Below are positions 1 through 9,054 of a stretch of DNA of 64,000 nt, piece after piece. The notes beneath the pieces were generated by a model. The model searched no databases and was not told the origin of the DNA. It saw only the letters and a program-made list of their open reading frames with translations. A program made the position numbers and the translations under genes. Each line of letters begins with the position of its first letter. Within the stretch, counting starts at the first letter, position 1. Source of the stretch: Psychrobacter sp. P2G3 (lineage in GTDB: Bacteria; Pseudomonadota; Gammaproteobacteria; Pseudomonadales; Moraxellaceae); assembly GCF_001593285.1 (NCBI RefSeq), contig NZ_CP012529.1:2170001-2234000 (forward strand). The letters are read 5' to 3'.

Positions 1-799
1 ATATTTTAGGTTTGACGCTCGCTGTTGCATCGACTATTGACGACTTAGCTTGCTGTGCTACGACTAGCTTGGTAACAGGAATTTCTCTGTGTTCGGTAGC
101 TTGGACTGGTAGCCGTTGGTTTTGAAAAGTTTCATCAGTAATCAATATGGGTCTAATACCTACTGATTCAGAATGATGCTCTAAATTTGGTTCAGCTGTT
201 GCATTACTAGTATTTTGCGGTAGTCGCGCGCTTACTGCTTGATAAAGTCCGCTGGCAAGTTGCTTACCTTGTACCGCCTGAAACTGCCGATCAATATGAC
301 CAAACAGACGCAAACCTATAGGCTCTAACGCGAAGAAAACATTTGCATTACCTTTACACTTATCACCATATACCACCGCCATATGTTGATAAAAGTCATC
401 TGCAACCAATGGCAGCTCAGAATAGTGTTTACGTAGCTCAAACTGACCATACCAATGCACTTCACTTTGCCAAAGCTTCGCTAATACTCGTCCTGCATAA
501 AAAGCCAAGAACAGCAGCAAATTACGATAGCTATCGTCTGTTAATAGCGTAACTTCATCTAAAGCTCCAGAGCTACCCTTGGACTTTGCAATATCACGAC
601 GTATCTGTGAAATCAGCGTATCTACTCGCTGTAAGCTAACGAGCGATTCATCCAATTGACACTCATGCAACTGTAACTCGTAAGCAATACCACCTGCGAT
701 AGGACGATTCGCTACAAAGTCTTGCCAATAGCCTTCCGCCATATAATCAAGGGAGGTTTTAATGACATTAGCTGCAGTAGAATTAGACTTGGCAAGCAT
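1..799 (-). CDS. hypothetical protein, 3' end outside window
   Basis: An uninterrupted minus-strand reading frame runs from an ATG at 799 to the left edge, at least 266 residues, so the C-terminus is missing. GGA of a weak ribosome site lies about 12 bases upstream of the ATG. The first 200 residues look like a folded, mostly helical domain with a hydrophobic stretch LLLFLAFYAG near residue 105. Residues after about 205 turn into a low-complexity, Ser/Thr/Gln-rich linker (NTSNATAEPN), suggesting a second domain or tail beyond the edge. No signal peptide and no motif I recognise. It is read in the same direction as the cardiolipin synthase gene, whose stop lies about 80 bases upstream, so the two could be co-transcribed. 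The frame was checked codon by codon; the function is unknown. Confidence 0.75.
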   Translation of the reverse strand, partial: MLAKSNSTAANVIKTSLDYMAEGYWQDFVANRPIAGGIAYELQLHECQLDESLVSLQRVDTLISQIRRDIAKSKGSSGALDEVTLLTDDSYRNLLLFLAFYAGRVLAKLWQSEVHWYGQFELRKHYSELPLVADDFYQHMAVVYGDKCKGNANVFFALEPIGLRLFGHIDRQFQAVQGKQLASGLYQAVSARLPQNTSNATAEPNLEHHSESVGIRPILITDETFQNQRLPVQATEHREIPVTKLVVAQQAKSSIVDATASVKPKI

Positions 800-878
800 A
801 ATATGAGCATATCCTTTTTAATACAAATCACTAATGACATCATTAAGTAATGCATAAGTCATAAGATAATTATAAATA

Positions 879-2519
879 CTATAACAAGGGGCTAAACAGA
901 CGTACTACATTATCAAATAAGCGTTCAGAATCACGACGCTGCCGCCACTCTTCTAAACTCAAAAAGCGACAGTTTTGTAGATAAGTATCTTGACAATCAG
1001 CGATTTGAGCAACCATTTCAGGTGTATAAATTGCCAAACTGACTTCCATATTCAAATAAAAGCTACGCATATCAATATTCACTGTACCGAAGAGACAGTA
1101 ATCGTCATCAATGACTACCGTTTTGGTATGTAATAGTCCACCTTGGAATAATGCAATCTTTACGCCAGCTTCAAGCAGTTCTTGATAATACGCTTGTGAA
1201 GCATGTTGTACTAGAAATGAATCGACCTTTTCTGGAATAATTAACGTCACATCGACGCCGCGCTTCGCCGCTATTTCGAGCGCCCCTGACAAAGCTTCAT
1301 CTGGCACAAAGTAAGGCGTGGTAATTTGGATACGTTTGTTAGCACGGTGAATAATAGTTACCAAGGTATTATAAATAACGTGGGCGGTCACTTGTGGCGC
1401 TGAGGGTATCAGCTGGGCGATTACATTATCAACAACTGGCATTTGCGGTATCGCAATCGAGGTCGCTCCTGCTACAGTAGGTATATAATTATCTAAATCG
1501 TCAACGAGCACTTGAATCCGGCTGTTAATATCATTGATAGTAGGATTCAATACATATAGCTTACGCGTGTAACTGTTCACCCGTTTGTCCAGCGCATATA
1601 GATTGTCATTATTTTCAGCACCGATATCAGTAATGACGACTTTGGCCATAGCCGTGGCAATGCTAATCGGTTGCTGACTGACACTGCGCATCATTACATC
1701 AATCCACTGTCCGACACCTTTGTCTTGTTTAAAAAACTTCGGATCAACCAGATTGAAACTACCGGTATAACCGATATGCTCATCAATCACGACGATTTTA
1801 CGATGATTGCGCAGATCAGAGCGCTTAAACAGCGTCTTAAATAATCCTACTGGTAACGACTGGTGAACAAACACTCCTGCCCGCTCTAATGCTCGATGCT
1901 CAGAGCTATTAAAAAAGCTAAAACTTCCAACACTATCGATCAATATATGACATTCTACCCCGCGCTTAGCAGCAGCCCTCAAGGACTGCAACACATCTAT
2001 GACTCGGCCCTTAGGGTAAATAATGTAGAACTCTATAAGAATCGTACGCTTGGCATTGTCGATATCATCGATAAGACGATTAAAAAATGATCTGGAAGAA
2101 GTTAATAACTGCATTTGATGCCCAGCAAATACCCCAAACCCTGTCCAGCGAGTACCAATACGGCTGACACCGCGGTAATTGACCGGCAGCAAATCCTGTC
2201 CTTGATCAAACACCAAACGCTCACGTGCTGCCATATCATTCATCAGTAGGCTTGCCTGATCCACACGCTTACGATAACGACGGCCAATCATAGGCTCACC
2301 GACCAGAATATAGGACATAAAGCCAACCACAGGTAACGTGTATAGAACCGCTATCCACGCAATTGCCACCCCGATATTGCGCTGTACCGAGACCACACGC
2401 AGAGTCATTACCACCATCAAGATGATGTGTAATATAAGACCTAAACCTGCAAAATCACCCCAAGACCACGATGTAAGGTGCTGCTCAGATGCTAAAGCTT
2501 CTATAACCGCCTCCACCAA
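879..2519 (-). CDS. cls: cardiolipin synthase (phospholipase D family)
   Basis: Inner-membrane enzyme that joins two phosphatidylglycerol molecules into cardiolipin plus glycerol. Two N-terminal membrane segments (about residues 23-42 and 50-72) precede two phospholipase D catalytic motifs: H239-x-K241-x4-D246 with a GSFN continuation, and H464-x-K466-x4-D471 followed by GTVNID. Length (546 residues) is somewhat longer than the usual 480-500; the extra sequence lies between the two catalytic motifs (about residues 285-390), where family members are shorter. The start is unusual: an in-frame TGA directly precedes TTG at 2519, so translation must begin at this TTG or the adjacent GTG (2516), and no good Shine-Dalgarno site is visible. 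Family assignment is certain; the choice between ClsA and another Cls paralogue is inferred from the N-terminal membrane anchor. Confidence 0.93.
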   Translation of the reverse strand: MVEAVIEALASEQHLTSWSWGDFAGLGLILHIILMVVMTLRVVSVQRNIGVAIAWIAVLYTLPVVGFMSYILVGEPMIGRRYRKRVDQASLLMNDMAARERLVFDQGQDLLPVNYRGVSRIGTRWTGFGVFAGHQMQLLTSSRSFFNRLIDDIDNAKRTILIEFYIIYPKGRVIDVLQSLRAAAKRGVECHILIDSVGSFSFFNSSEHRALERAGVFVHQSLPVGLFKTLFKRSDLRNHRKIVVIDEHIGYTGSFNLVDPKFFKQDKGVGQWIDVMMRSVSQQPISIATAMAKVVITDIGAENNDNLYALDKRVNSYTRKLYVLNPTINDINSRIQVLVDDLDNYIPTVAGATSIAIPQMPVVDNVIAQLIPSAPQVTAHVIYNTLVTIIHRANKRIQITTPYFVPDEALSGALEIAAKRGVDVTLIIPEKVDSFLVQHASQAYYQELLEAGVKIALFQGGLLHTKTVVIDDDYCLFGTVNIDMRSFYLNMEVSLAIYTPEMVAQIADCQDTYLQNCRFLSLEEWRQRRDSERLFDNVVRLFSPLL

Positions 2520-2784
2520 TCAACGTAAAAAAATATGGATATCGAATGTCAATTGTTAGGTAGTATAGTAGCTTTTATCTACCAAACAATGGGTAACGCT
2601 TAATAAATGATTATTGATAGTGAATTCTAACAATCAACGTTACTCGCATATCTGGATTAGATTTATCTTTAATAAACAATAGCATGCTTAAAATATCTTG
2701 GTTATTTATCACAATCGGATACCGCTACTCTTACCCATATTTGCAGCCTGTTTTTAATTATTTGATATATTTATAAAATAGTAT

Positions 2785-2812
2785 TTGACAGGCAGTTGTA
2801 AATCTATATAAT
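2785..2812 (+). promoter_or_regulatory. consensus sigma-70 promoter of the tRNA unit
   Basis: A perfect -35 box TTGACA (2785-2790) and perfect -10 box TATAAT (2807-2812) are separated by 16 bases. No open frame follows; the first genes downstream are the two tRNAs, so this is the probable promoter for them, giving a leader of roughly 225 bases. Both boxes matching consensus fits a highly expressed stable-RNA unit. Confidence 0.85.
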
Positions 2813-2819
2813 ACACACC

Positions 2820-3045
2820 CACAGCAAGGGGCTTTAATTAATAAGTTCTGAGTTGTTAGAAATTATCGTTAAGGTATTTCGATATTAACTAGAGCGTGAC
2901 TACTTTAGTTAATAAAAGCTTTAGAAAATTCTATTTAAAGAATTTTCTCTTGTAGTAAGATATAGGAAACGAGTTTTATAGAATTTTCAGATACGAAAAT
3001 TCTCTTGCGCTCGGATGAAGCAGTGCTTCATTTATTCCTCGCTCA
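2820..3045 (+). other. structured leader upstream of tRNA-Val
   Basis: Non-coding stretch between the promoter and the first tRNA. It contains four copies of one 9-mer in alternating orientation: AGAAAATTC (2923-2931), GAATTTTCT (2940-2948), AGAATTTTC (2980-2988) and GAAAATTCT (2995-3003). Adjacent copies form two hairpins, but copies from different pairs can also pair with each other. A third hairpin with a 7-bp stem ATGAAGC/GCTTCAT lies at 3016-3032, just before the tRNA. A role in RNA processing of the tRNA precursor is inferred. Confidence 0.6.
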
Positions 3046-3121
3046 GGGTGATTAGCTCAGTTGGTAGAGCGTCTGCCTTACACGCAGAATGTCGGCGGTT
3101 CGAATCCGTCATCACCCACCA
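3046..3121 (+). tRNA. tRNA-Val (anticodon TAC)
   Basis: 76-base cloverleaf. The acceptor arm GGGTGAT pairs with ATCACCC; D-arm GCTC/GAGC; anticodon stem TCTGC/GCAGA around loop CTTACAC, giving anticodon TAC; T-arm GGCGG-TTCGAAT-CCGTC. The CCA end is encoded in the DNA. First of two tRNAs in one transcript. Confidence 0.97.
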
Positions 3122-3170
3122 CTTATTAGCAAGTGGACCTGTAGAAAGGTTAAATGCTAAAACGACCTAA

Positions 3171-3247
3171 GCAGCGGTAGTTCAGTTGGTTAGAATACCG
3201 GCCTGTCACGCCGGGGGTCGCGGGTTCGAGTCCCGTCCGCTGCGCCA
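3171..3247 (+). tRNA. tRNA-Asp (anticodon GTC)
   Basis: 77-base cloverleaf. Acceptor GCAGCGG pairs with CCGCTGC; anticodon stem CCGGC/GCCGG around CTGTCAC gives GTC; T-arm GCGGG-TTCGAGT-CCCGT; encoded GCCA end. It lies 49 bases after tRNA-Val with no promoter between, so both are probably cut from one precursor. Confidence 0.97.
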
Positions 3248-3279
3248 TATTTAAAACTTAGTTTTAATACAAAAGTTTC

Positions 3280-3313
3280 AACCTCAAGTATTAGTTTGCT
3301 TGAGGTTTTTTTG
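3280..3313 (+). terminator. intrinsic terminator of the tRNA unit
   Basis: Stem AACCTCAAG/CTTGAGGTT with a 10-base loop, followed by a run of T, 33 bases after tRNA-Asp. The remaining bases up to 3605 are AT-rich with no convincing frame and must hold the promoter of the lipoprotein gene. Confidence 0.88.
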
Positions 3314-3605
3314 TGTCTGTTGATTTAGATAATCATAAATGATAATACAATAAAAAAACGATATAGCAAATAACACTGTTTTATGAGAAATATACTAACG
3401 TGTCACTCAACTAATAAGATTCACTGCGTTTAAACCCTTATTCATATTTTTATCAGCTGAGATTATTAGTGGATATACCTCGACTAAATAATGTAGGATA
3501 ACAGTATCAAATACATAGCAAATGTTTAGTAATGTTCTCTAGCCTTATATGAATTTAAGGGTTAGATAAACCTTATTAAAAAACTTTGGACAAGGACGCT
3601 CTATC

Positions 3606-4361
3606 ATGACTCAACTTAACAATACTAAAAACATTTATGGTAACTTAAAAGTAAGCAGTATCAAGTCATTAGTAGTAGGCGCATCTATTGCTGCATTACT
3701 CGCCAGCTCAGGCTGTGCGACAAGCTCACTATTAGAAAGTGATAGTCGTGTTACCACGAAGACTGTCAAACAGGTGTTATCTCAAGATCAAATCATTGCC
3801 TTTGGTCGGCCAGCGATTACGTTACCTAATATGCCAGCCAGTAGTATGATTATTGTCGGTGAAAAAAACAGCTACGTCCTGAGTCAAGGCGGTAGAGAGA
3901 TGGTGACCTTACTGACTAACTTAACGCCAAAAAACATCCAAGTCGAAAACGATATGGCCTTTAATGTGCCCAATAATGATGGCTATTTCCAAGGTGATAT
4001 GAAGCTGTCTTATGCTAAGTTAAAAGATGAATTCAATCGCTCTGATTATCAGTTTTTTCTACAAAATGGTGGTCAAGACTGCACTTCAGCTAGCGACCAA
4101 CGTATCAATGCTCAACGCTTCTGCTTTACAGTACCTGTCAAAGGTGCAATCTATCCGCAAGTGACTAATCTAAGCATGATTCAGTCAAAATATCAGGCAT
4201 TGACCAAACCATATACGGTAACTTTTTATAGTCAGTCACAGCAAAGTGAGGTTACGCGCAGTGGAAAAAGTGGCGCAGAAAAGCTTATTTTACTGCCCTT
4301 TGCTGTTGCATTTGATGTAATTACCTTTCCGGTTCAGCTGCTTGATAGCGTAGCCAATTAG
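3606..4361 (+). CDS. probable lipoprotein, YceK/YidQ-like C-terminus
   Basis: 251-residue protein with a hydrophobic N-terminal segment (about residues 20-34) ending at SSGC, giving a probable lipidated Cys37; the residue at -3 is Ser rather than the usual Leu, so the lipobox is weak. The body has no catalytic motif I recognise. The last 25 residues (LPFAVAFDVITFPVQLL) resemble the proline-bracketed C-terminal segment of small YceK/YidQ lipoproteins, but this protein is far longer. ATG lies after an AAGGACG-like ribosome site (3592-3598). It stands alone, with about 145 bases before the dedA-type gene. Envelope location is inferred; function unknown. Confidence 0.8.
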   Translation: MTQLNNTKNIYGNLKVSSIKSLVVGASIAALLASSGCATSSLLESDSRVTTKTVKQVLSQDQIIAFGRPAITLPNMPASSMIIVGEKNSYVLSQGGREMVTLLTNLTPKNIQVENDMAFNVPNNDGYFQGDMKLSYAKLKDEFNRSDYQFFLQNGGQDCTSASDQRINAQRFCFTVPVKGAIYPQVTNLSMIQSKYQALTKPYTVTFYSQSQQSEVTRSGKSGAEKLILLPFAVAFDVITFPVQLLDSVAN

Positions 4362-4506
4362 AACCGTAGACAGTTAAAGTAAGAATGTATTAAATTAAAA
4401 CGTATCCTATTCACTTTTATGTTTACTGGCATTGTTTTGCGAAGTACAGGCGAGTAGTATTTGTTATAAACCCTACTCTTCAGCAATTATTCAATGAGCG
4501 GTCATA

Positions 4507-5115
4507 ATGAATCAAATTAGCGAGTGGATACTGGCTATCATGGCAAAGTTTGGTTACCTTGGTATTATATTTGCTATGTTCGCCGAAAACGTTTTTCCAC
4601 CTATACCTTCTGAACTCATTATGCCAGCAGCAGGTTTTGCCGCATCAAGAGGTGATTTGAATTTAATATTAGTCATATTAGCCGGAACGTTTGGCGCTAT
4701 GCTAGGTGCATTGCCGTTATATTATCTAGGGAGCATATTCGATAAAGAACGCTTGATGACACTAACAGAGAAATACGGCAAATATGTGTTTGTAAAGCCT
4801 GAGGATATATCAGCTACGAATGATTGGTTTGATAACCACGGTAAAAAAGCAGTATTTTTTGGAAGAATGGTACCCGGTATTCGCTCGTTTATCTCGATTC
4901 CCGCCGGCATGAATAAAATGCCGCTATTATCTTTTTTAGCCTTAACTGCATTAGGGTCTAGCATCTGGACAACTGTATTAACGCTTGCGGGTTATTATTT
5001 TGGTGAAAACTATCAGGTGGTTGAAACTACGCTAGCACCTTACTCCAAGATTTTTGGCGCATTGGCTTTAATTATTATCGTTGGTTGGTTTATAAAACGG
5101 CGACTATCTGATTAA
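4507..5115 (+). CDS. DedA family membrane protein
   Basis: 202-residue integral inner-membrane protein of the DedA/SNARE-associated (VTT domain) family, members of which act as lipid flippases or scramblases and support proton motive force and envelope integrity. Visible hallmarks: a re-entrant N-terminal region with FAENVFPPIPSE (conserved acidic E27 and E36), and a second half with FFGRMVPGIRSF (conserved R120 and R126) followed by IPAG. Length is typical of the family. Several membrane spans can be seen (about 50-75, 137-160, 175-195). The substrate cannot be told from sequence. Single gene, same direction as the preceding lipoprotein gene. Confidence 0.93.
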   Translation: MNQISEWILAIMAKFGYLGIIFAMFAENVFPPIPSELIMPAAGFAASRGDLNLILVILAGTFGAMLGALPLYYLGSIFDKERLMTLTEKYGKYVFVKPEDISATNDWFDNHGKKAVFFGRMVPGIRSFISIPAGMNKMPLLSFLALTALGSSIWTTVLTLAGYYFGENYQVVETTLAPYSKIFGALALIIIVGWFIKRRLSD

Positions 5116-5289
5116 ATTCCTGAGTCCTATCGTTAATTTTGATATGTATGCAATCAATTCTAGAAAAACAAATAATACCCCTGCAGGATTGGATAAAAAA
5201 ATGATTATGTATTACCTAGTTATTTTGAATAGCAGCTCACCCCATTTATGATTTTCAAACAAAAATGGGAGAAGCATGCGTCATGATTA

Positions 5290-6342
5290 TTAGACTTTAC
5301 AAGCGATGCTGGCAGCTTTGGCTTTTTCATAAACACCATCAGCATCCAAGCCTAAGGCATTGACATCATCAAGATATTTCTGTGTACCTTTTTCAAGAGG
5401 CCCTTTCCAGTCTGGATCGTTGAGTGGATCTAGAATATCAATAACCTCGTCACCTTTATCTCGAGCTGCTTGTAATTGTACCGAATAAGTCTTATCCCAC
5501 ATGGCACCTACTTTCTTGCTAAGTGTCATACCTGAGTTGTCATCGATAACTTGTTTCAAATCTTCTGGCAAGCCTTCATATTTATCTTTATTCATGGTTA
5601 CCATTAACGCGGAACTATAAAATGGCATATTAGTATGATATTTCGTCAGCTCATCAAGCTTAAAAGTTGCCATAGCTTCCCATGGAAAGCTCAACCCATC
5701 AACGACACCGCGCTGTAGAGAAGTATATATATCATTAGCAGGTAGTCCTACAGGAGAAGCACCCATACTTTCAATAATGTCACCCGCCACTGCTGAAGGC
5801 CTACGAATGCGCATACCTCTCATATCTTCAGGCGTTTTTATTAATTTATTCGTGCTATGTAAAGTCCCAGGTCCTGTCGCAAACATGAACAATAAGTGCG
5901 AGTCCTCGTATTCACTAGCAATAGTACCATTGTCATAAAGCGTCTGTAACATACAGCCTGTCTGCGTAGACGAATTAGACAAACCTGGAAGCTCTGCGAT
6001 TTGAGACAGTGGGAATCGACCGCTGGTATAACCTTGTACTTGGGAGCCGATGTCAATCGTTCCTTTTACTGCAGACTCATAAGCGGTATCTGCTTTACTA
6101 ATCGTTGCTGAAGGATAGACTTCGACCTTGAGACGTCCGTTAGAATCTGCTTCGATTTTTTTGGCCCATGGTTCAAATATCTGCTCGTTGATATCGGAGG
6201 TCGATGGATAAAAGTGTGAAAAACGTAGAATGGTAGTTTCCTGAGATGAGGCCGCGTCACTACTGCTATCAGACTGGTTAGAACAACCAAGTAGGCTGAC
6301 AGCTGCAAGCGCCGTTATAGATAATAGAGGGGCAAGTTTCAC
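5290..6342 (-). CDS. TRAP transporter substrate-binding lipoprotein, DctP family
   Basis: 350-residue extracytoplasmic binding protein of the TRAP type, which captures small carboxylates for sodium-driven uptake. The signal sequence ends in a clear lipobox LLGC with Cys20, so it is membrane-anchored rather than soluble, a less common form. The family's conserved arginine region that grips the ligand carboxylate is present (GMRIRRPS, R178-R181), with GVVDGLSFPWE downstream. The start is GTG at 6342 with AAGGA seven bases upstream. No DctQ or DctM membrane partner lies on either side, so it is an orphan here. It is transcribed away from the alcohol dehydrogenase gene. Ligand unknown. Confidence 0.92.
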   Translation of the reverse strand: MKLAPLLSITALAAVSLLGCSNQSDSSSDAASSQETTILRFSHFYPSTSDINEQIFEPWAKKIEADSNGRLKVEVYPSATISKADTAYESAVKGTIDIGSQVQGYTSGRFPLSQIAELPGLSNSSTQTGCMLQTLYDNGTIASEYEDSHLLFMFATGPGTLHSTNKLIKTPEDMRGMRIRRPSAVAGDIIESMGASPVGLPANDIYTSLQRGVVDGLSFPWEAMATFKLDELTKYHTNMPFYSSALMVTMNKDKYEGLPEDLKQVIDDNSGMTLSKKVGAMWDKTYSVQLQAARDKGDEVIDILDPLNDPDWKGPLEKGTQKYLDDVNALGLDADGVYEKAKAASIACKV

Positions 6343-6814
6343 TATTAATTCCTTTTGATAGTGATTGAAAATAAGAGGTTGTTTTCTTGATTGGCTAGAT
6401 AGTTGCGAGCTTGTCGATTCAGATTTTTTGCAGCATATATGCTATTCATTGATAAATAAGCTTCTATAGAATTCAGAAGAATTATCACTAATGCTAAATT
6501 AAAAAGCTATTTAAAATGGAAAACACTATTTGAAATTAGCAGCTATAATGATAGCTGTCAAATCATTTTATGACGTGTTTATACAGGTATTATTAATAAT
6601 CATATACTCAGTAAGCTCATTCTTATTACAAACTTTACGCATTAAAAATAATGATAAAAGTCTGATACATTAGATAAGTAGCACCATAAAATATTATTAT
6701 AAGTTCATACTAGAAAACTTATAAGTAAGGAACTTATGTATACAGAACCATGAATACTACATTACAATTAGTGCTGCTTTATATATGGACGTACCTCTAC
6801 ACAAGGAAGAACAC
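6343..6814. promoter_or_regulatory. divergent intergenic region with CAGCTAT inverted repeat
   Basis: About 470 AT-rich bases between the divergent TRAP protein and alcohol dehydrogenase genes, with no convincing frame of its own. It holds a perfect 7-bp inverted repeat CAGCTAT-AATG-ATAGCTG at 6540-6557, a possible operator roughly 200 bases from the TRAP start and 260 from the dehydrogenase start. No regulator gene is adjacent. Confidence 0.35.
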
Positions 6815-7978
6815 ATGACAGGGATTGAGTTTTATACCAATGGTCATATCATTAGCGAAGCTGACAGTATGCGCCAAAAGCTCGGCGCGTTGGCCAAGCA
6901 GTACTCTGCAACATCGGCTATTATCGTTACGGATGCTGGCATCACTCAGCTAGGCTATGTCGATATTGCTCAGCAATCGTTGCAAGAAGCTGGCATACAA
7001 GTAGTTGTCTTCGATGCCGTTGTAGCCGACCCGCCTGTTCAAGTCGTCAATGACGCTATCAAAATTGCTAGAGACAACAAGTGTAATCTGGTTATTGGTT
7101 TAGGTGGTGGAAGCTCTATCGATACTGCAAAAATTGTCGCTTTATATCCAAACGACTTTGAATCGGTAAATGATATTTTGGATAAAGATGTTAGTGGTTT
7201 TAACAAGCTACCTCTGTTTGCGATACCGACCACCGCTGGTACTGGTGCAGAATCCACCTTTGTATCAGTCATCACGGCAAAAGATGGCAGCAAGAAAGCG
7301 ATTTATACCCCAAAAATCCTACCCGATGTTGCCATTTTAGATGCGACGCTGACCCTTAAGCTACCTCGCCACATTACTGCTGCAACAGCACTTGATGCCA
7401 TGGTGCATTGTGTTGAAGCTTATACCAGCCGTACGAAAAAAAACCCCATCTCAGACGCATTAGCGCTTAAAGGCTTGCAGATGCTCTGGAGTAATTTCGA
7501 AAAAGTATTAAATCAAGGCGATGATATCGATGCCCGGGCCGATATGCTACTAGGCTCCACGCTGGCTGGTATAGCTTTCGTCAATTCTTCCGTAGCCGCT
7601 GTACATGGACTCTCCTACCCACTTAGTATCAACTTTCATATTCCACATGGACATGCCAATGCTCTTGTCATGTGCGGCGTCTTTACCTTTAACTTATCAG
7701 CAGCAGCACCTCTGTATGCAGAGCTGGCTCGTGCCGTCATGCCTGCTCAAATATCTGGTATGAATGATTTCGACGCGGCCAGCCAGTTCATCAATCAATT
7801 GCGAGGTTTTTTAGAGATGAGCGGCCTTAAATACCGTTTGAGTGAATTAGATATTACAGACCAAGATATCCCTGCTTTAGCGGACATAGTGACGAATACT
7901 TATGCCAGACTGATTGCGACCAATCCTAAGGATATGACGTTAGATGAAGTTACAACGATATATAAGGAGATACTCTAA
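6815..7978 (+). CDS. iron-containing alcohol dehydrogenase
   Basis: Group III (iron-type) NAD(P)-dependent alcohol dehydrogenase that interconverts an alcohol and its aldehyde. I place the start at ATG 6815 because AAGGAAG lies just upstream of it; an in-frame ATG at 6785 has no ribosome site. Counting from the upstream ATG, the nucleotide-binding GLGGGSSIDTAK is at 105-116, PTTAGTGAE at 148-156, and the four metal ligands are D204, H208, H274 and H288, with the same spacing of 4 and 14 within each pair as in FucO. The length of 387 residues is normal. It precedes the SMP-30 gene by about 75 bases in the same direction, so a two-gene unit handling an alcohol or sugar derivative and its lactone is possible. 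Substrate unknown. Confidence 0.92.
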   Translation: MTGIEFYTNGHIISEADSMRQKLGALAKQYSATSAIIVTDAGITQLGYVDIAQQSLQEAGIQVVVFDAVVADPPVQVVNDAIKIARDNKCNLVIGLGGGSSIDTAKIVALYPNDFESVNDILDKDVSGFNKLPLFAIPTTAGTGAESTFVSVITAKDGSKKAIYTPKILPDVAILDATLTLKLPRHITAATALDAMVHCVEAYTSRTKKNPISDALALKGLQMLWSNFEKVLNQGDDIDARADMLLGSTLAGIAFVNSSVAAVHGLSYPLSINFHIPHGHANALVMCGVFTFNLSAAAPLYAELARAVMPAQISGMNDFDAASQFINQLRGFLEMSGLKYRLSELDITDQDIPALADIVTNTYARLIATNPKDMTLDEVTTIYKEIL

Positions 7979-8053
7979 AAGAAAAACTGTCATTATTTAA
8001 AATAATTGTACTGATTTATCAAGGAAGATAACCACTAATCAAGGGAAATAATT

Positions 8054-8953
8054 ATGTCGAAATATGAGTTAGACGTTGTCGTTGATGACTTTCATTATTT
8101 AGAAGGCCCTCGCTGGTATAAAAACGCTTTATGGTTCGTCGATTTTTATACGCAAGGGGTTTACCGCGTTAATGAGCAAGGCGTGGCAGAAAAAATCGTC
8201 CATATTGAACAGCAACCTTCTGGTTTAGGTTGGTTGCCTGACGGTCGTATGTTAGTAGTATCGATGAAAGATCGTAAAGTCTTACGCTTAGAAGACAATG
8301 GCGAATTAGTCGTGCACGCTGACATTTGGGAGCATTGCGGTGGACATGCTAACGATATGGTGGTCGCCCCCAATGGCAATGCTTACGTCGGTAATTTTGG
8401 CTTTGACTTGATGGGTGGCGCTGATCATGAACATGCAGGACTGGTACTAGTTAGACCGGATGGCAGCTCACAAGTCGTTGCAGAAGGGCTGTCTTTTCCC
8501 AATGGCATGGTGATATCAGCTGATGAAAAGACCTTAATCGTCAACGAGCTATTTGGCAATAAAATCTCACAATTCGATATCAATGCAGATGGGACACTTG
8601 GCGAAAAACGTGACTTTGCAAGCTTTGGCGAATTGGGTGATGAACCAAACCTTGGTGTGCGCATAGGAAACGCCAAAATTCTACCAGATGGCCTTGCATT
8701 AGATAGCGAGGGCGCTGTTTGGATTGCAGATACTTTGAACCAGCGTGCTGTGCGTATTAGCGAGGGCGGTGAAATCTTAGAAACTGTAGATACTGCACCT
8801 GATGGCATTTTTGCTGTTGCCCTTGGTGGACAAGATGGCAAAACACTGTTTATGTGTGCTGCACCTGACTGGGATGAGGCATCACGTAAAGCTGAGACCA
8901 AAGGTCGTATGCTATCTACGCAAGTCAAAGTTGGTCATGCTGGTACGCCATAA
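8054..8953 (+). CDS. SMP-30/gluconolactonase/LRE family protein
   Basis: 299-residue six-bladed beta-propeller hydrolase of the SMP-30/gluconolactonase family, which opens sugar or other lactones using a divalent metal. The metal-site residues of the family are visible: E17 in YLEGPRW, N150 in SFPNGM and D212 in LPDGLALD, with N100 in GHANDM probably contacting substrate. No signal peptide, so it is cytoplasmic. AAGGGAA lies eight bases before the ATG. Close pairing with an alcohol dehydrogenase suggests dehydrogenase-made lactones as substrates, but this is inference. Some family members are esterases instead. Confidence 0.9.
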   Translation: MSKYELDVVVDDFHYLEGPRWYKNALWFVDFYTQGVYRVNEQGVAEKIVHIEQQPSGLGWLPDGRMLVVSMKDRKVLRLEDNGELVVHADIWEHCGGHANDMVVAPNGNAYVGNFGFDLMGGADHEHAGLVLVRPDGSSQVVAEGLSFPNGMVISADEKTLIVNELFGNKISQFDINADGTLGEKRDFASFGELGDEPNLGVRIGNAKILPDGLALDSEGAVWIADTLNQRAVRISEGGEILETVDTAPDGIFAVALGGQDGKTLFMCAAPDWDEASRKAETKGRMLSTQVKVGHAGTP

Positions 8954-9025
8954 TATCGAATAAATTTTATCTAGAAATGTAAGAATCATAGTATCTCTTA
9001 GCTTTTGACAATCCTTATGTACCAC

Positions 9026-9054
9026 AAATGCAGCGACGTAATGGCGCTGCATTT
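9026..9054 (+). terminator. hairpin downstream of the SMP-30 gene
   Basis: Perfect 10-bp inverted repeat AAATGCAGCG/CGCTGCATTT with a 9-base loop, about 70 bases after the stop codon. There is no long T run, so it may be a weak terminator or an RNA-stabilising hairpin. The rest of 8954-9315 shows no gene. Confidence 0.5.

Noticed and set aside
343..552. Plus-strand frame of 69 residues near the left edge
   Set aside because: It lies entirely within, and antisense to, the long open minus-strand gene at 1-799, which has coherent coding character across its whole length.
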